Source of the DNA: Lachnospiraceae bacterium MD335
GTDB lineage: Bacteria > Bacillota > Clostridia > Lachnospirales > Lachnospiraceae
Assembly (NCBI GenBank): GCA_000403335.2
Contig: KE159617.1
Coordinates: 787,757-851,756, forward strand
Reading direction: 5' to 3'
DNA: 64,000 bases
Shown: one piece after another, positions 55,081 to 63,618 of the stretch
How positions within the stretch are numbered: position 1 is the stretch's first letter
How the letters are laid out: each line of letters starts with the position of its first letter
Translations under genes and position numbers: made by a program
The notes under the pieces: model-generated
The model's input: the letters and a program-made list of their open reading frames with translations, nothing else
Told to the model about the DNA's origin: nothing
The model's database searches: none

Positions 55081-56133
55081 ATGCTGGGGTTTTGTAAAAA
55101 CATTCAGATCGGCAGACGGGAAATTTCGGAAAAGGAAAAAACTTTTATTATAGCAGAGGCTGGAGTCAATCATAATGGGGACATGAACATTGCAAAAAAA
55201 ATGATCGACGTGGCAGCAGATGCGGGAGTTGATGCAGTAAAGTTTCAGACATTTAAAACAGATCAGTTAATATTAAAAAATATTGAAAAAGCGCCTTATC
55301 AAAAGCTTACAACAAATAGCAGTGAATCGCAGTATAAAATGTTAAAGCGTTTGGAGATGACACGGGAGCAGACAGCAGAACTGTTGGATTATTGTAATAA
55401 AAAGAAAATTATTTTCCTGTCAACGCCTTTTGAAAAAGTGAGTTTGGATGAACTTGATGAATTAGGCGTTTGGGCATTTAAAATTGCGGCAACGGATTTG
55501 ACTAATATACAGTTTTTAAGACAGACTGCAAAAAAGGGAAAACCGATTATTCTTTCAGCGGGAATGTGTTATTTGGAGGAGGTAAGACGTGCATTAGAGG
55601 CAATTTATCCAATTAATAAAGATTTGATTCTCTTACAATGTACGGCTAATTATCCAATACTGAATGAGGAAGCAAACATTGGTGTAATTCGCACATTTAA
55701 AAAGTCATTTGATATATTGGTTGGTTATTCCGATCACTCGCAAGGTGTCGGTGCATCACCTTATGCGGTTGCAGCAGGGGCGAAGGTGATAGAAAAGCAT
55801 TTTACCTTAGATAAAAATATGGAAGGACCAGATCATAAGGCCTCTGTGACACCAAAGGAATTAAGGCAGTTGGTCAGCGATATAAGACGAGTTGAGGATT
55901 ACTTAGGTGATGGTATTAAAATACCTTCTTGTTCCGAACAGATGACGAGAAAATCGCTGCAGAAATGTTTGGTGGCAAATAAGGATATTAAACAAGGTGA
56001 AATTTTTACGGAAGAAAATATTGTGGCAAAGAGGACAAATGGAGAAGGAATATCTGCACTATATTTTGATGATGTGATTGGGAAGAAGGCGTTACACGCG
56101 TTTAAAATGAATGAATTGATTGATTATAAATAA
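55081..56133 (+). CDS. N-acetylneuraminate/legionaminate synthase family protein (NeuB-like)
   Basis: The 350-residue TIM-barrel synthase condenses a six-carbon amino sugar with phosphoenolpyruvate to a nine-carbon nonulosonic acid. IIAEAGVNHNGD, VDAVKFQTFKTDQL, FKIAATDLTN, GYSDHSQG and AKVIEKHFTLD are characteristic. A C-terminal SAF (antifreeze-like) domain follows from about residue 285. The product could be a sialic, legionaminic or related acid and cannot be told from sequence. ATG 55063 is also in frame, but 55081 has the better ribosome-binding site (GGATGG). It follows the methyltransferase by 18 nt. Confidence 0.93.
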   Translation: MLGFCKNIQIGRREISEKEKTFIIAEAGVNHNGDMNIAKKMIDVAADAGVDAVKFQTFKTDQLILKNIEKAPYQKLTTNSSESQYKMLKRLEMTREQTAELLDYCNKKKIIFLSTPFEKVSLDELDELGVWAFKIAATDLTNIQFLRQTAKKGKPIILSAGMCYLEEVRRALEAIYPINKDLILLQCTANYPILNEEANIGVIRTFKKSFDILVGYSDHSQGVGASPYAVAAGAKVIEKHFTLDKNMEGPDHKASVTPKELRQLVSDIRRVEDYLGDGIKIPSCSEQMTRKSLQKCLVANKDIKQGEIFTEENIVAKRTNGEGISALYFDDVIGKKALHAFKMNELIDYK

Positions 56134-56145
56134 GAGAGGCAGAAA

Positions 56146-57009
56146 ATGATATATGTATCATCAGCGTGTATAAAAGAACGGAGTATTGCAGAAGTAATTA
56201 AGCGCTTTGCACAATGCGGTATTAAAAATATCGAATTGTCAGGCGGAACAGATTATTATAAAAGCATTGAGCATGATTTGGTTGAATTGGCAGATTTATA
56301 CGGTCTTACTTATGCGTGTCATGCGTATTTTCCACCGCCTAAAGTTCCTTTTGTAGTGAATCTTGCTTCCTGTAATGATGAAATATATCAGCAATCAATA
56401 GCGCATTATGTTCAATGTATTGAGATGCTAAAGCGCATTGGCTGCCATGTTTTGTCTGTTCATGCAGGATTTTTAGTGGAAGTTCGAGCGGATGAGATAG
56501 GAAAAGTATTAAGCAGCAAAACTATATATGATGAGGGTAAAGCATACGACAGGTTTTGCTCTGCGTATCAACAGATAGAAAGACAATGTGCTTTATGTGA
56601 TATAGAGTTGTATTTAGAAAACAACGTTCTTAGTATGAAAAACTATATAAGTTTTGGAAATCAAAATTATATGATGATGACTGATTATATGTCCATTATG
56701 AAAATGAAAAAGCAGATGGATTTTAAGCTTCTTTTAGATTTGGGGCATTTACATGTTTCTTCGCATACATTAGGACTTGATTATGCAAAGGAGTGTGCAT
56801 TGCTTAGAGACCACAGTCATTGGTTTCACCTTAGTGAGAACGATGGAAGCTCTGATGAACACAGCCCCTTAAGAGAGGGGAGCAGAATCATGGAGGAATT
56901 TTGTAAAATTAACGATCAATGTAATAATATTACATTAGAGACGATAGGAAATATGAGAGAAATTTTAACAAGTATTAACTTGTTGAAAAGTTTACAAGGT
57001 AGTATTTGA
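56146..57009 (+). CDS. Sugar phosphate isomerase/epimerase family protein (AP-endonuclease-2 fold)
   Basis: The 287-residue protein looks like a xylose-isomerase-like TIM barrel. Metal-binding candidates are the histidine of HAYFPPP, VHAGF, the glutamate of ELYLENNV, DLGHLHVSS and ETIGN. Members of this superfamily isomerise or epimerise sugars, and are frequently found in nonulosonate loci. Its specific reaction here is not known. It could stand in for the missing epimerase of the pathway, which is inference. It starts 12 nt after neuB-like gene. Confidence 0.85.
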   Translation: MIYVSSACIKERSIAEVIKRFAQCGIKNIELSGGTDYYKSIEHDLVELADLYGLTYACHAYFPPPKVPFVVNLASCNDEIYQQSIAHYVQCIEMLKRIGCHVLSVHAGFLVEVRADEIGKVLSSKTIYDEGKAYDRFCSAYQQIERQCALCDIELYLENNVLSMKNYISFGNQNYMMMTDYMSIMKMKKQMDFKLLLDLGHLHVSSHTLGLDYAKECALLRDHSHWFHLSENDGSSDEHSPLREGSRIMEEFCKINDQCNNITLETIGNMREILTSINLLKSLQGSI

Positions 57010-57037
57010 CGGGGGTATGCAATAGGAAGGGCAGCGT

Positions 57038-58456
57038 ATGGAAATGAATAAAATGATATGTAGTCAGACAGCAACAATTAGGGATGCGATGTTGTGTATT
57101 GATGGAAACACAAAAGGAACGGCTTTTATAACAGATGAAGAGGGAAAGCTTGTCGGGGTTGTGACAGATGGTGATATAAGGCGAGCGTTGATGGAGGGGT
57201 ATGGGTTAAATAATTCTGTTAAGACGTGCATGAATAAGGAGTTTGTTTATGCGTTGGTCAGTGATAATATTAAAGATATAACAGAAAAATTTAATTTAGC
57301 TGTAAAAATTATACCAATTGTAGATGAAGAAATGCATCCGCTCGATTTTGTTGAATATAACGAAAATATACATATACCGCTGGCACAGCCGCAATTGTGT
57401 GGTAATGAATACAAATACTTAATGGATGCATTTTTCTCTACTTGGATATCAAGTACAGGGAAATATGTAACGCAGTTTGAAGAAAAGTTTTCAAAGTACT
57501 GTGGGGTTCAGTACGGAATTGCAACATCGAATGGCACAACTGCGCTGCATTTGGCTTTGGCAGCTTTAGGAATTGGTGCAGGTGATGAAGTGATAGTGCC
57601 AGATATCACATTTGCGGCTACAATCAATGCGGTGCTTTATACAGGGGCAACACCTGTGATTGTAGATATTGAAAAAGATAGTTGGTGCATTAATCCAGAT
57701 AAGATAGAAAAAGCAATTACATTAAATACGAAGGTAATTATACCCGTACATATATACGGGCAGCCGTGTGATATGGGGCGCATCTGTGATATTGCAAGAA
57801 ATCATAATTTATATATAGTAGAGGATTGTGCAGAAGCGCATGGTGCGGAATGGAAACATAAAAAAGTAGGTTCTTTTGGAATAATATCCTGCTTTTCATT
57901 TTTTGGAAACAAGGTGATTACTACTGGGGAAGGTGGAATGTGCGTTACCAACAACAGAGAATTAAATGATAGAATGCTTGTATTACGCGATCATGGGATG
58001 AGCAGAGAAAGAAAATATTATCATGAAGTGGTAGGCTTCAACTACCGAATGACAAATATGCAGGCAGCTATAGGAGTGGCTCAGTTAGAAAATATTGATG
58101 AGATTTTGGAATGGCGTCAGTCCCTTGAGGAAAAATATAGAAGCATATTTTCAAAAATTTTAGAATTACAGATGCAAAAAAATGATTTTAAAGATAGAAA
58201 AAAGATAGCATGGCTTGTTTCTGTGCTGGTCGATCCTAATAAAAGGGATGCAGTACTACAAAATCTTAAGGAAAATAATATTGATGCAAGACCATTTTTT
58301 ATTCCGCTAAGTGAAATGGAAATTTATAAAAAGTATGCACAAGACTGTACAGTAAGCAGACAGATTTCAAGAATGGGGTTGAATTTGCCTACAACCTGTG
58401 AGATTGATGATAAAAAAATTGAACGTATGGCACAAGTGGTTGAGTCAATATTATAA
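57038..58456 (+). CDS. Fusion: CBS-domain pair and DegT/DnrJ/EryC1 sugar aminotransferase
   Basis: The 472-residue protein has two N-terminal CBS motifs (about residues 1-115; GTAFITDEEGKLVGVVTDGDIRRAL is quoted as VGVVTDGDIRRAL) joined to a DegT-type PLP aminotransferase from about residue 120. The Schiff-base lysine is K292 in FFGNKVITTGEGG. DegT enzymes aminate keto-sugars. CBS pairs normally sit on the GlcN-1-phosphate guanylyltransferase (PtmE/LegX type) of legionaminate loci, so finding them on the aminotransferase is unusual. CBS domains may bind nucleotide and regulate it. AGGAAGG lies 7 nt upstream of the start. Confidence 0.9.
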   Translation: MEMNKMICSQTATIRDAMLCIDGNTKGTAFITDEEGKLVGVVTDGDIRRALMEGYGLNNSVKTCMNKEFVYALVSDNIKDITEKFNLAVKIIPIVDEEMHPLDFVEYNENIHIPLAQPQLCGNEYKYLMDAFFSTWISSTGKYVTQFEEKFSKYCGVQYGIATSNGTTALHLALAALGIGAGDEVIVPDITFAATINAVLYTGATPVIVDIEKDSWCINPDKIEKAITLNTKVIIPVHIYGQPCDMGRICDIARNHNLYIVEDCAEAHGAEWKHKKVGSFGIISCFSFFGNKVITTGEGGMCVTNNRELNDRMLVLRDHGMSRERKYYHEVVGFNYRMTNMQAAIGVAQLENIDEILEWRQSLEEKYRSIFSKILELQMQKNDFKDRKKIAWLVSVLVDPNKRDAVLQNLKENNIDARPFFIPLSEMEIYKKYAQDCTVSRQISRMGLNLPTTCEIDDKKIERMAQVVESIL

Positions 58457-58472
58457 GAGGAGAAAACATAAC

Positions 58473-58882
58473 ATGTGTGGAGTTATGAAAACATGCCCGA
58501 TATGTGGGGGAGAAGTATGCTTGGCACATAAGGGAACCAGAGATGATGAATTGACAGATGTTTATTGAAGTATGTATCAGAAATTGCAAATTCGTGCAAG
58601 GGGGTCGAATTTGGAAAGCGTGAACGGCAGCATGTGAATGACACGAGAATTGTTTGTGCGAAAAATATTGAAGAGTATAATGAAAAGTTTGATATTTTAT
58701 TATCAGGACAGGTACAAAGATATTCGATAGCAAATCATTTGCTGTGGTTAGCCAAGGGAATACCGGGAGGTCATGACAAATGGAAGTTTATAGATACAAT
58801 GGATCTTAACAACGCATATTATGAAAAACTGAAAGAACTGGAGATGCGTGCTACCTTGTTTTTTATATTAAAGAAAAAATAA
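58473..58882 (+). pseudogene. Deleted relic of a class I methyltransferase gene
   Basis: A good ribosome-binding site (AAGAGGAG) precedes ATG 58473, which encodes 31 residues including a zinc ribbon start (CPICGGEVC) before a stop at 58566-58568. A second frame from 58565 encodes 105 residues ending FFILKKK, with the segment DILLSGQVQRYSIANHLLWLAKG that looks like the C-terminal part of the same sort of protein. The SAM-binding middle is absent. A deletion of much of the gene, with a frame change, explains the arrangement better than two genes. It is the only clearly decayed gene of the island. Confidence 0.65.
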
Positions 58883-58906
58883 TTGAAATGGGATACAAGG
58901 ATGAAA

Positions 58907-59533
58907 ATGAAATTGATTATATTTGGATGTGGAGGTCATGCGAGAAGTGTTGCAAATGCAATTATAAGTAATGGGGATGCCTTGGATATACTTTTTGCAG
59001 ACAACAATGCAAAACCTGACGAAATAATTATGGGATTTCCGGTCATATATGATTATGACTTGAGTGGAGATTGGAAATATATAATAGCTGTTGGTGATAA
59101 TAATAAAAGAAGAGAAATATATGATGATCTGCAAAACAAGAAAAAGGGAAAATGCATCTCGGTTGTGTCTCAAATGGCATATATCGGGGAAGAAACAGAA
59201 ATAGGTGTTGGAACATTTATTGCTCCATATGCTTATGTGGGACCTCAGGCAGAGATAGGTGTTAATACAATTATTAATACAGGAAGCATTATAGAGCATG
59301 AAGCGGCTATTGGAAATCATACACATATTGCACCGCGTGCGACAATCTGTGGGCGTTCCAAAATTGGAAATAATGTATTTTGCGGGGCTGGAAGCACAAT
59401 AATTGATAATATAAGTATCTGTGACGATGTTATTGTCGGTGCAGGTGCAGTTGTGTTAGAAGATATTACTGAAAAGGGAACATATGCAGGCATCCCGGCG
59501 CGTAGAGTGAAAAGGATACCTATACTAAAGTAA
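58907..59533 (+). CDS. Sialic-acid-type acetyltransferase (NeuD/PglD family)
   Basis: The 208-residue protein has an N-terminal Rossmann-like domain (LIIFGCGGHARSVANAI) and a left-handed beta-helix from about residue 85 (IGVGTFIAPYAYVGPQAEIGVNTII, quoted in part). The catalytic histidine is probably in IIEHEA and a second in NHTHIAPRA. It would acetylate an amino group of the nonulosonate precursor or product. ATG 58907 is preferred: AAGG lies 6 nt upstream. It follows the methyltransferase relic. Confidence 0.92.
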   Translation: MKLIIFGCGGHARSVANAIISNGDALDILFADNNAKPDEIIMGFPVIYDYDLSGDWKYIIAVGDNNKRREIYDDLQNKKKGKCISVVSQMAYIGEETEIGVGTFIAPYAYVGPQAEIGVNTIINTGSIIEHEAAIGNHTHIAPRATICGRSKIGNNVFCGAGSTIIDNISICDDVIVGAGAVVLEDITEKGTYAGIPARRVKRIPILK

Positions 59534-59581
59534 GTATAGGGTTTAAAGTAATTTGCATTTTGTGTAAGGATGGAGTGTTAT

Positions 59582-60568
59582 ATGAATATATGTGTTATTG
59601 GATTAGGGTCAATGGGAAAAAGAAGGATAAGGCTCTTACAAAAACTTGATTGCCGTTTTGTTATCATTGGAATTGACAGTAATGCAGAAAGAGCGAGGGC
59701 TGTTGCCGACGAGTATGGAATAGATTGTTACTCTGCATTTTCAGATGTTCATGAAAAGTTTGATTGTGTATTTGTCTGTACATCGCCACAGGCACATTCG
59801 TTAATTATTAAAAAATGCCTTGAGAAGAATCTGAATGTGTTTACAGAAATAAATCTGATTAGTGACTTGTATGATGAGAACATTAGATTGGCAAAAAAGA
59901 AAGGAAAAGTGCTATTTCTGTCATCCACTCCGTTATACAAAGAAGAAATGCAGATAATTGACAAGAAAATAAAACAAAATGGTAAAACATGTGCATATCA
60001 ATATCATGTAGGTCAATATTTGCCGGACTGGCATCCTTGGGATAAGTTGAATGAATTCTTTGTAAGTAACAGGAATACAAACGGATGCAGGGAGTTTTTG
60101 GCAATTGAATTGCCTTGGATACAAGAAACATTTGGGAAAATAAAAGCAGTACATGTAATAAAAACAAATCTGACTGATTTGGATCTGGAATTTCCGGACA
60201 CTTACTTTATTCAAATAGAACATGAAAAAGGAAACATTGGAAATTTAACGATAGATGTTGTGAGCAGACAAGCAGTCAGAAGAATGGAGATTTTTAACGA
60301 AGATTTATATATCAGATGGGATGGAACACCGGATTCGCTGTATGAAAAAGATATACCATCAGGTGAATTGAAGCAGATATCAGCAGGTAGATATATTCAT
60401 GAAAATGGATACAATGCGTCGATTAATGAATACGCGTACATGAAAGAAATAGAAGCATTTTTAGAAGCAATAAAAGGAACGGAACCTTTATACAGTTTTG
60501 AAAAGGATAAAGAGACATTAAAAATTATTGATGAAATTGAGAGGAATACATGTGATGAGCAAAAATGA
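59582..60568 (+). CDS. Gfo/Idh/MocA oxidoreductase, first of two paralogues
   Basis: The 328-residue NAD(P)-dependent oxidoreductase has an N-terminal Rossmann fold with VIGLGSMGKRRIRLL, and the catalytic-region segment YQYHVGQYLPDWHPWDKLNEF. The same two regions recur in the gene at 62585. The usual EKP motif is replaced by FTEINLIS. It probably oxidises or reduces a sugar intermediate of the pathway. GGATGGAG lies upstream of ATG 59582. It overlaps the next gene by 14 nt. Confidence 0.9.
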   Translation: MNICVIGLGSMGKRRIRLLQKLDCRFVIIGIDSNAERARAVADEYGIDCYSAFSDVHEKFDCVFVCTSPQAHSLIIKKCLEKNLNVFTEINLISDLYDENIRLAKKKGKVLFLSSTPLYKEEMQIIDKKIKQNGKTCAYQYHVGQYLPDWHPWDKLNEFFVSNRNTNGCREFLAIELPWIQETFGKIKAVHVIKTNLTDLDLEFPDTYFIQIEHEKGNIGNLTIDVVSRQAVRRMEIFNEDLYIRWDGTPDSLYEKDIPSGELKQISAGRYIHENGYNASINEYAYMKEIEAFLEAIKGTEPLYSFEKDKETLKIIDEIERNTCDEQK

Positions 60569-61856
60569 AGAATATGGAGAAAAGGCGCATTTATGGATAC
60601 CAGCCGGAGCACATACATATAGCAGAACGGATGAGGTATTTCCGGGAAATGCTCCAAAGGTCATAGAACGCAGTAAAGGAGTATACACATGGGATGTGGA
60701 TGGAAATGAGTATATTGATTACGGAATGGCCTGCAGATCGGTGACTGTTGGATATGATTATGACAGAATTTCAGATGCTGCGATAAAGCAGATACATAAT
60801 GGAAATACAGCAACTAAAGCATCAAAAATTGAGATTGAGGCTGCAGAAGCAATGTGTAATTTGTTTCCTTGGGTTGATATGGTGAAATTTGCTAAGAACG
60901 GATCAACCGTAACGTCTGCGGCAACAAAGCTTGCGAGAGCATATACAGGGAGAAAATATATTGCACGGTGCAAAGAACATGCGTTCTTTTCTTACGATGA
61001 TTGGTTTATTGGCAGTACGGTTATGAATGCAGGGGTACCACAGGAGATTCAGGATCTGACATTGCAGTTCAATTTTAATGATATTGCTTCTGTAAAAGCT
61101 TTATTTGAAGAATACAAGGGTGAGATTGCGACACTGATTATGGAGCCATGCGATACACAAGAGCCTGAAAACAATTTTTTACAGGAGGTAGGAAAACTTT
61201 GTAAGGAATACGGTGTTGTTTATATTTTGGATGAGATGATAACAGGGTTTCGATGGGATATACAGGGCGCTTGCAAATATTATGGCGTAGAACCGGATTT
61301 AGTTACTTTTGGAAAGGGGATGGCAAATGGATTTTCAGTTGCTGCATTGGGCGGAAAACGAGAAATTATGGATTTGGGCGGACTGACGCCTGGAAGAGAA
61401 CGGGTGTTTCTTATTTCCACGACGCACGGGGCAGAAATGAGTAGTTTGGGAGCACTTGTGGAAACAATTAACGTATATAAGGAATTAAATGTCACAGACC
61501 ATATATGGGATATGGGAAGAAGGCTTGTGAAAGGTCTGAATGAGATAGCAAAGGAACATTCATTACAGGACTATTTCTATTTGGAAGGAGCGCAATGTTC
61601 CCCGAATCTTGTAGTATGCGGTAAAGATGCAAAACCATCGTTTGAATATCGTACGGTATTTCTACAGGAGATGCTTAAAGCAGGGATACTTATGCCTTAC
61701 ATTGCAATTGCATATGAACATACAAAAAACGAGATAGACAGAACTTTAGAGGCAGCTGAAAAAGCAATGAAAATATATAAAGACGCGTTAAATGCTGATG
61801 TGGGACGTTTTATTGAAGGAAACATCATTAAGCCGGTGTTTCGGAAGTATAATTAA
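60555..61856 (+). CDS. Class III aminotransferase (glutamate-1-semialdehyde aminomutase-like)
   Basis: The 433-residue PLP protein resembles GSA aminomutases, with the Schiff-base lysine K254 in FGKGMANGFS, the DEMITGFRW motif and a FAKNGSTVT phosphate region. Its place inside a nonulosonate cluster indicates a sugar- rather than tetrapyrrole-related function; proteins of this type in flagellin and LPS loci transfer amino groups to sugars. ATG 60555 has GAGGAA about 10 nt upstream and overlaps the oxidoreductase gene. Together with the CBS-DegT protein, the island has two aminotransferases of different fold class. Confidence 0.9.
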   Translation: MSKNEEYGEKAHLWIPAGAHTYSRTDEVFPGNAPKVIERSKGVYTWDVDGNEYIDYGMACRSVTVGYDYDRISDAAIKQIHNGNTATKASKIEIEAAEAMCNLFPWVDMVKFAKNGSTVTSAATKLARAYTGRKYIARCKEHAFFSYDDWFIGSTVMNAGVPQEIQDLTLQFNFNDIASVKALFEEYKGEIATLIMEPCDTQEPENNFLQEVGKLCKEYGVVYILDEMITGFRWDIQGACKYYGVEPDLVTFGKGMANGFSVAALGGKREIMDLGGLTPGRERVFLISTTHGAEMSSLGALVETINVYKELNVTDHIWDMGRRLVKGLNEIAKEHSLQDYFYLEGAQCSPNLVVCGKDAKPSFEYRTVFLQEMLKAGILMPYIAIAYEHTKNEIDRTLEAAEKAMKIYKDALNADVGRFIEGNIIKPVFRKYN

Positions 61857-61871
61857 GAAGGAAGAATGGTT

Positions 61872-62588
61872 ATGTATAAAGGGTACAAAACTTTGGCGGT
61901 TGTCACGGCAAGAGGGGGGTCCAAGGGCCTTTTAGGGAAAAATGTTAAGGTTTTGAATGGGAAACCGTTAATTGCGTGGACGCTTGAACAAGTGAAAAAC
62001 AGTCAATTTATAGATAAGTTAGTTGTTTCGACAGACAGTGGTGAGATTGCTAAAGTATGTGAAGCATATGGTGTAAAAGTTCCCCAATTGCGACCGGATT
62101 ATTTAGCTACAGATAATGCCTCATCAATGGATGTGTTGGAGTATACGATTCAAAACGAAGAGAACGATGGCTGCGTGTATGATTATATCATGCTGTTGGA
62201 GCCTACTTCACCTTTGCGTAAGAAGGGGGACCTTGATAATATTATCAAGTTAGCAGGAGATAATCCGACCAGGGATGGAGTGATCTCAGTTGGAGAGGTA
62301 CAACTGGAGCATCCGATGATCGTTAAAAAAATTGCGGAAAATGGCGCAATTATTCCATATCTTTCAGAGAATATAAAGATATATCAAAGACAGCAGTATG
62401 ACGAAGCCTTGTTTCCATATGGTGTCGGTTATTTAATTAAAAATTCCGCGTTTAGAAAGGCGCATACAATTTATACAGATAATGTGATCCCTTATTTTAT
62501 AGAACGATGGCAGAATTATGAAATAGATGATATTTATGATTTTAAATGCGTTGAAACAATTATGCAGATGGAGATGGATAAAATATGA
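61872..62588 (+). CDS. Acylneuraminate cytidylyltransferase (CMP-nonulosonate synthetase, NeuA-like)
   Basis: The 238-residue enzyme activates the nonulosonic acid with CTP to give the CMP-sugar used by glycosyltransferases. The N-terminal CTP-binding motif ARGGSKGLLGKNVK is clear, followed by VVSTDSGEIAKVC, YIMLLEPTSPLR and a C-terminal dimerisation region. It resembles PtmB/LegF-type CMP-legionaminate synthetases as much as NeuA. ATG 61872 has GAAGG 8 nt upstream; an ATG 6 nt earlier is in frame. It overlaps the next gene by 4 nt (ATGA). Confidence 0.94.
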   Translation: MYKGYKTLAVVTARGGSKGLLGKNVKVLNGKPLIAWTLEQVKNSQFIDKLVVSTDSGEIAKVCEAYGVKVPQLRPDYLATDNASSMDVLEYTIQNEENDGCVYDYIMLLEPTSPLRKKGDLDNIIKLAGDNPTRDGVISVGEVQLEHPMIVKKIAENGAIIPYLSENIKIYQRQQYDEALFPYGVGYLIKNSAFRKAHTIYTDNVIPYFIERWQNYEIDDIYDFKCVETIMQMEMDKI

Positions 62589-63586
62589 AAAATTATTTAA
62601 TAATCGGATTAGGGTCTATGGGGAAAAGAAGGATTAGGTGTTTAAAAGCCTTGGGAATAGATTCACAAAATATTTATGGAATAGATAAGAGAGAAGACAG
62701 ACGTATTGAATCAAAAACAAAATATGGGATAAATGTGGCTGAAGAAGAAAGTGATATAGATTTCAATGGAATAAATGCAGTTATTGTTTCGCTGCCTCCG
62801 GACAAACACTATGAAGGAGTCGAAATTGCATTCAGATATAAAAAGCCGGTTTTTGTTGAAGCCAGCGTTGTGTTGGCAGATGCTAAAAAGATTGAAAATA
62901 ACAATATAGACCATATATTTGTTGCACCTTCCTGTACATTTTTGTTTCATCCGGTATTAAAAGAAGTTAAAAAAATTGTAGCATCTAAAATGTATGGAAA
63001 AGTCTGTAATTTTTCCTATCATAGTGGACAGTATCTTTTGGATTGGCATCCTTGGGAAGAAGTAAATGCATTTTATGTAAGTAACAGGATGACTGGAGGT
63101 GCAAGGGAGATTGTGCCTTTTGAGTTGACATGGATTGTTGATGTAATGGGATATCCAAAAGAAGTAAAAGGATATTTTAAGAAAACAAGAGACCTAGGAT
63201 GTGACATCGAGGACAGTTATGCATGTCTGTTGAATTATGAGGACATGGTGGGAAATTTAATGGTAGATGTTATAGGGCGGAATGCTTTGAGAAATTTAGT
63301 TATTAATTTTGAAGAAGCGCAGCTTCAGTGGCGTTGTGATGCGGACAGTCTTGAAGTTTATGAAGCCCAGACAGGCACATGGAGGTCGATTGTACTGGAA
63401 AATATGATACACGAAGAAGGATACAGTAAAACAATTAATGAAAATATGTATATAGACGAGATAAATGCTTTTTTACAAGGGATACAGAATAGACAGTGTT
63501 ACCCAAATACGATAGAGAAAGATATTCATGTATTGGAGCTGCTTGAGCAGATAGAAAATTCCGATGGTGGATTTTACAGAAAGTAA
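62585..63586 (+). CDS. Gfo/Idh/MocA oxidoreductase, second paralogue
   Basis: The 333-residue protein is similar to the one at 59582: LIIGLGSMGKRRIRCL near the N-terminus, and YHSGQYLLDWHPWEEVNAF with FYVSNRMTGGAREIVPFEL. A domain substitution in the EKP position (FVEASVV) is again seen. The two paralogues may act on successive or related sugar intermediates, or form a heteromer. Its start overlaps the CMP-sugar synthetase stop by 4 nt, indicating translational coupling. Confidence 0.9.
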   Translation: MKNYLIIGLGSMGKRRIRCLKALGIDSQNIYGIDKREDRRIESKTKYGINVAEEESDIDFNGINAVIVSLPPDKHYEGVEIAFRYKKPVFVEASVVLADAKKIENNNIDHIFVAPSCTFLFHPVLKEVKKIVASKMYGKVCNFSYHSGQYLLDWHPWEEVNAFYVSNRMTGGAREIVPFELTWIVDVMGYPKEVKGYFKKTRDLGCDIEDSYACLLNYEDMVGNLMVDVIGRNALRNLVINFEEAQLQWRCDADSLEVYEAQTGTWRSIVLENMIHEEGYSKTINENMYIDEINAFLQGIQNRQCYPNTIEKDIHVLELLEQIENSDGGFYRK

Positions 63587-63618
63587 AAGAAAACACGAGA
63601 AATCTTAGGAGATATCAC

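Noticed and set aside
58868-59326. A 152-codon minus-strand frame under the NeuD-like gene
   Set aside because: Antisense to a recognised acetyltransferase, no ribosome-binding site, isoleucine-, cysteine- and serine-rich shadow composition.
60555-61856. hemL (glutamate-1-semialdehyde aminomutase of haem synthesis)
   Set aside because: The class III fold fits, but the setting between sugar oxidoreductases and a CMP-nonulosonate synthetase indicates sugar amination.
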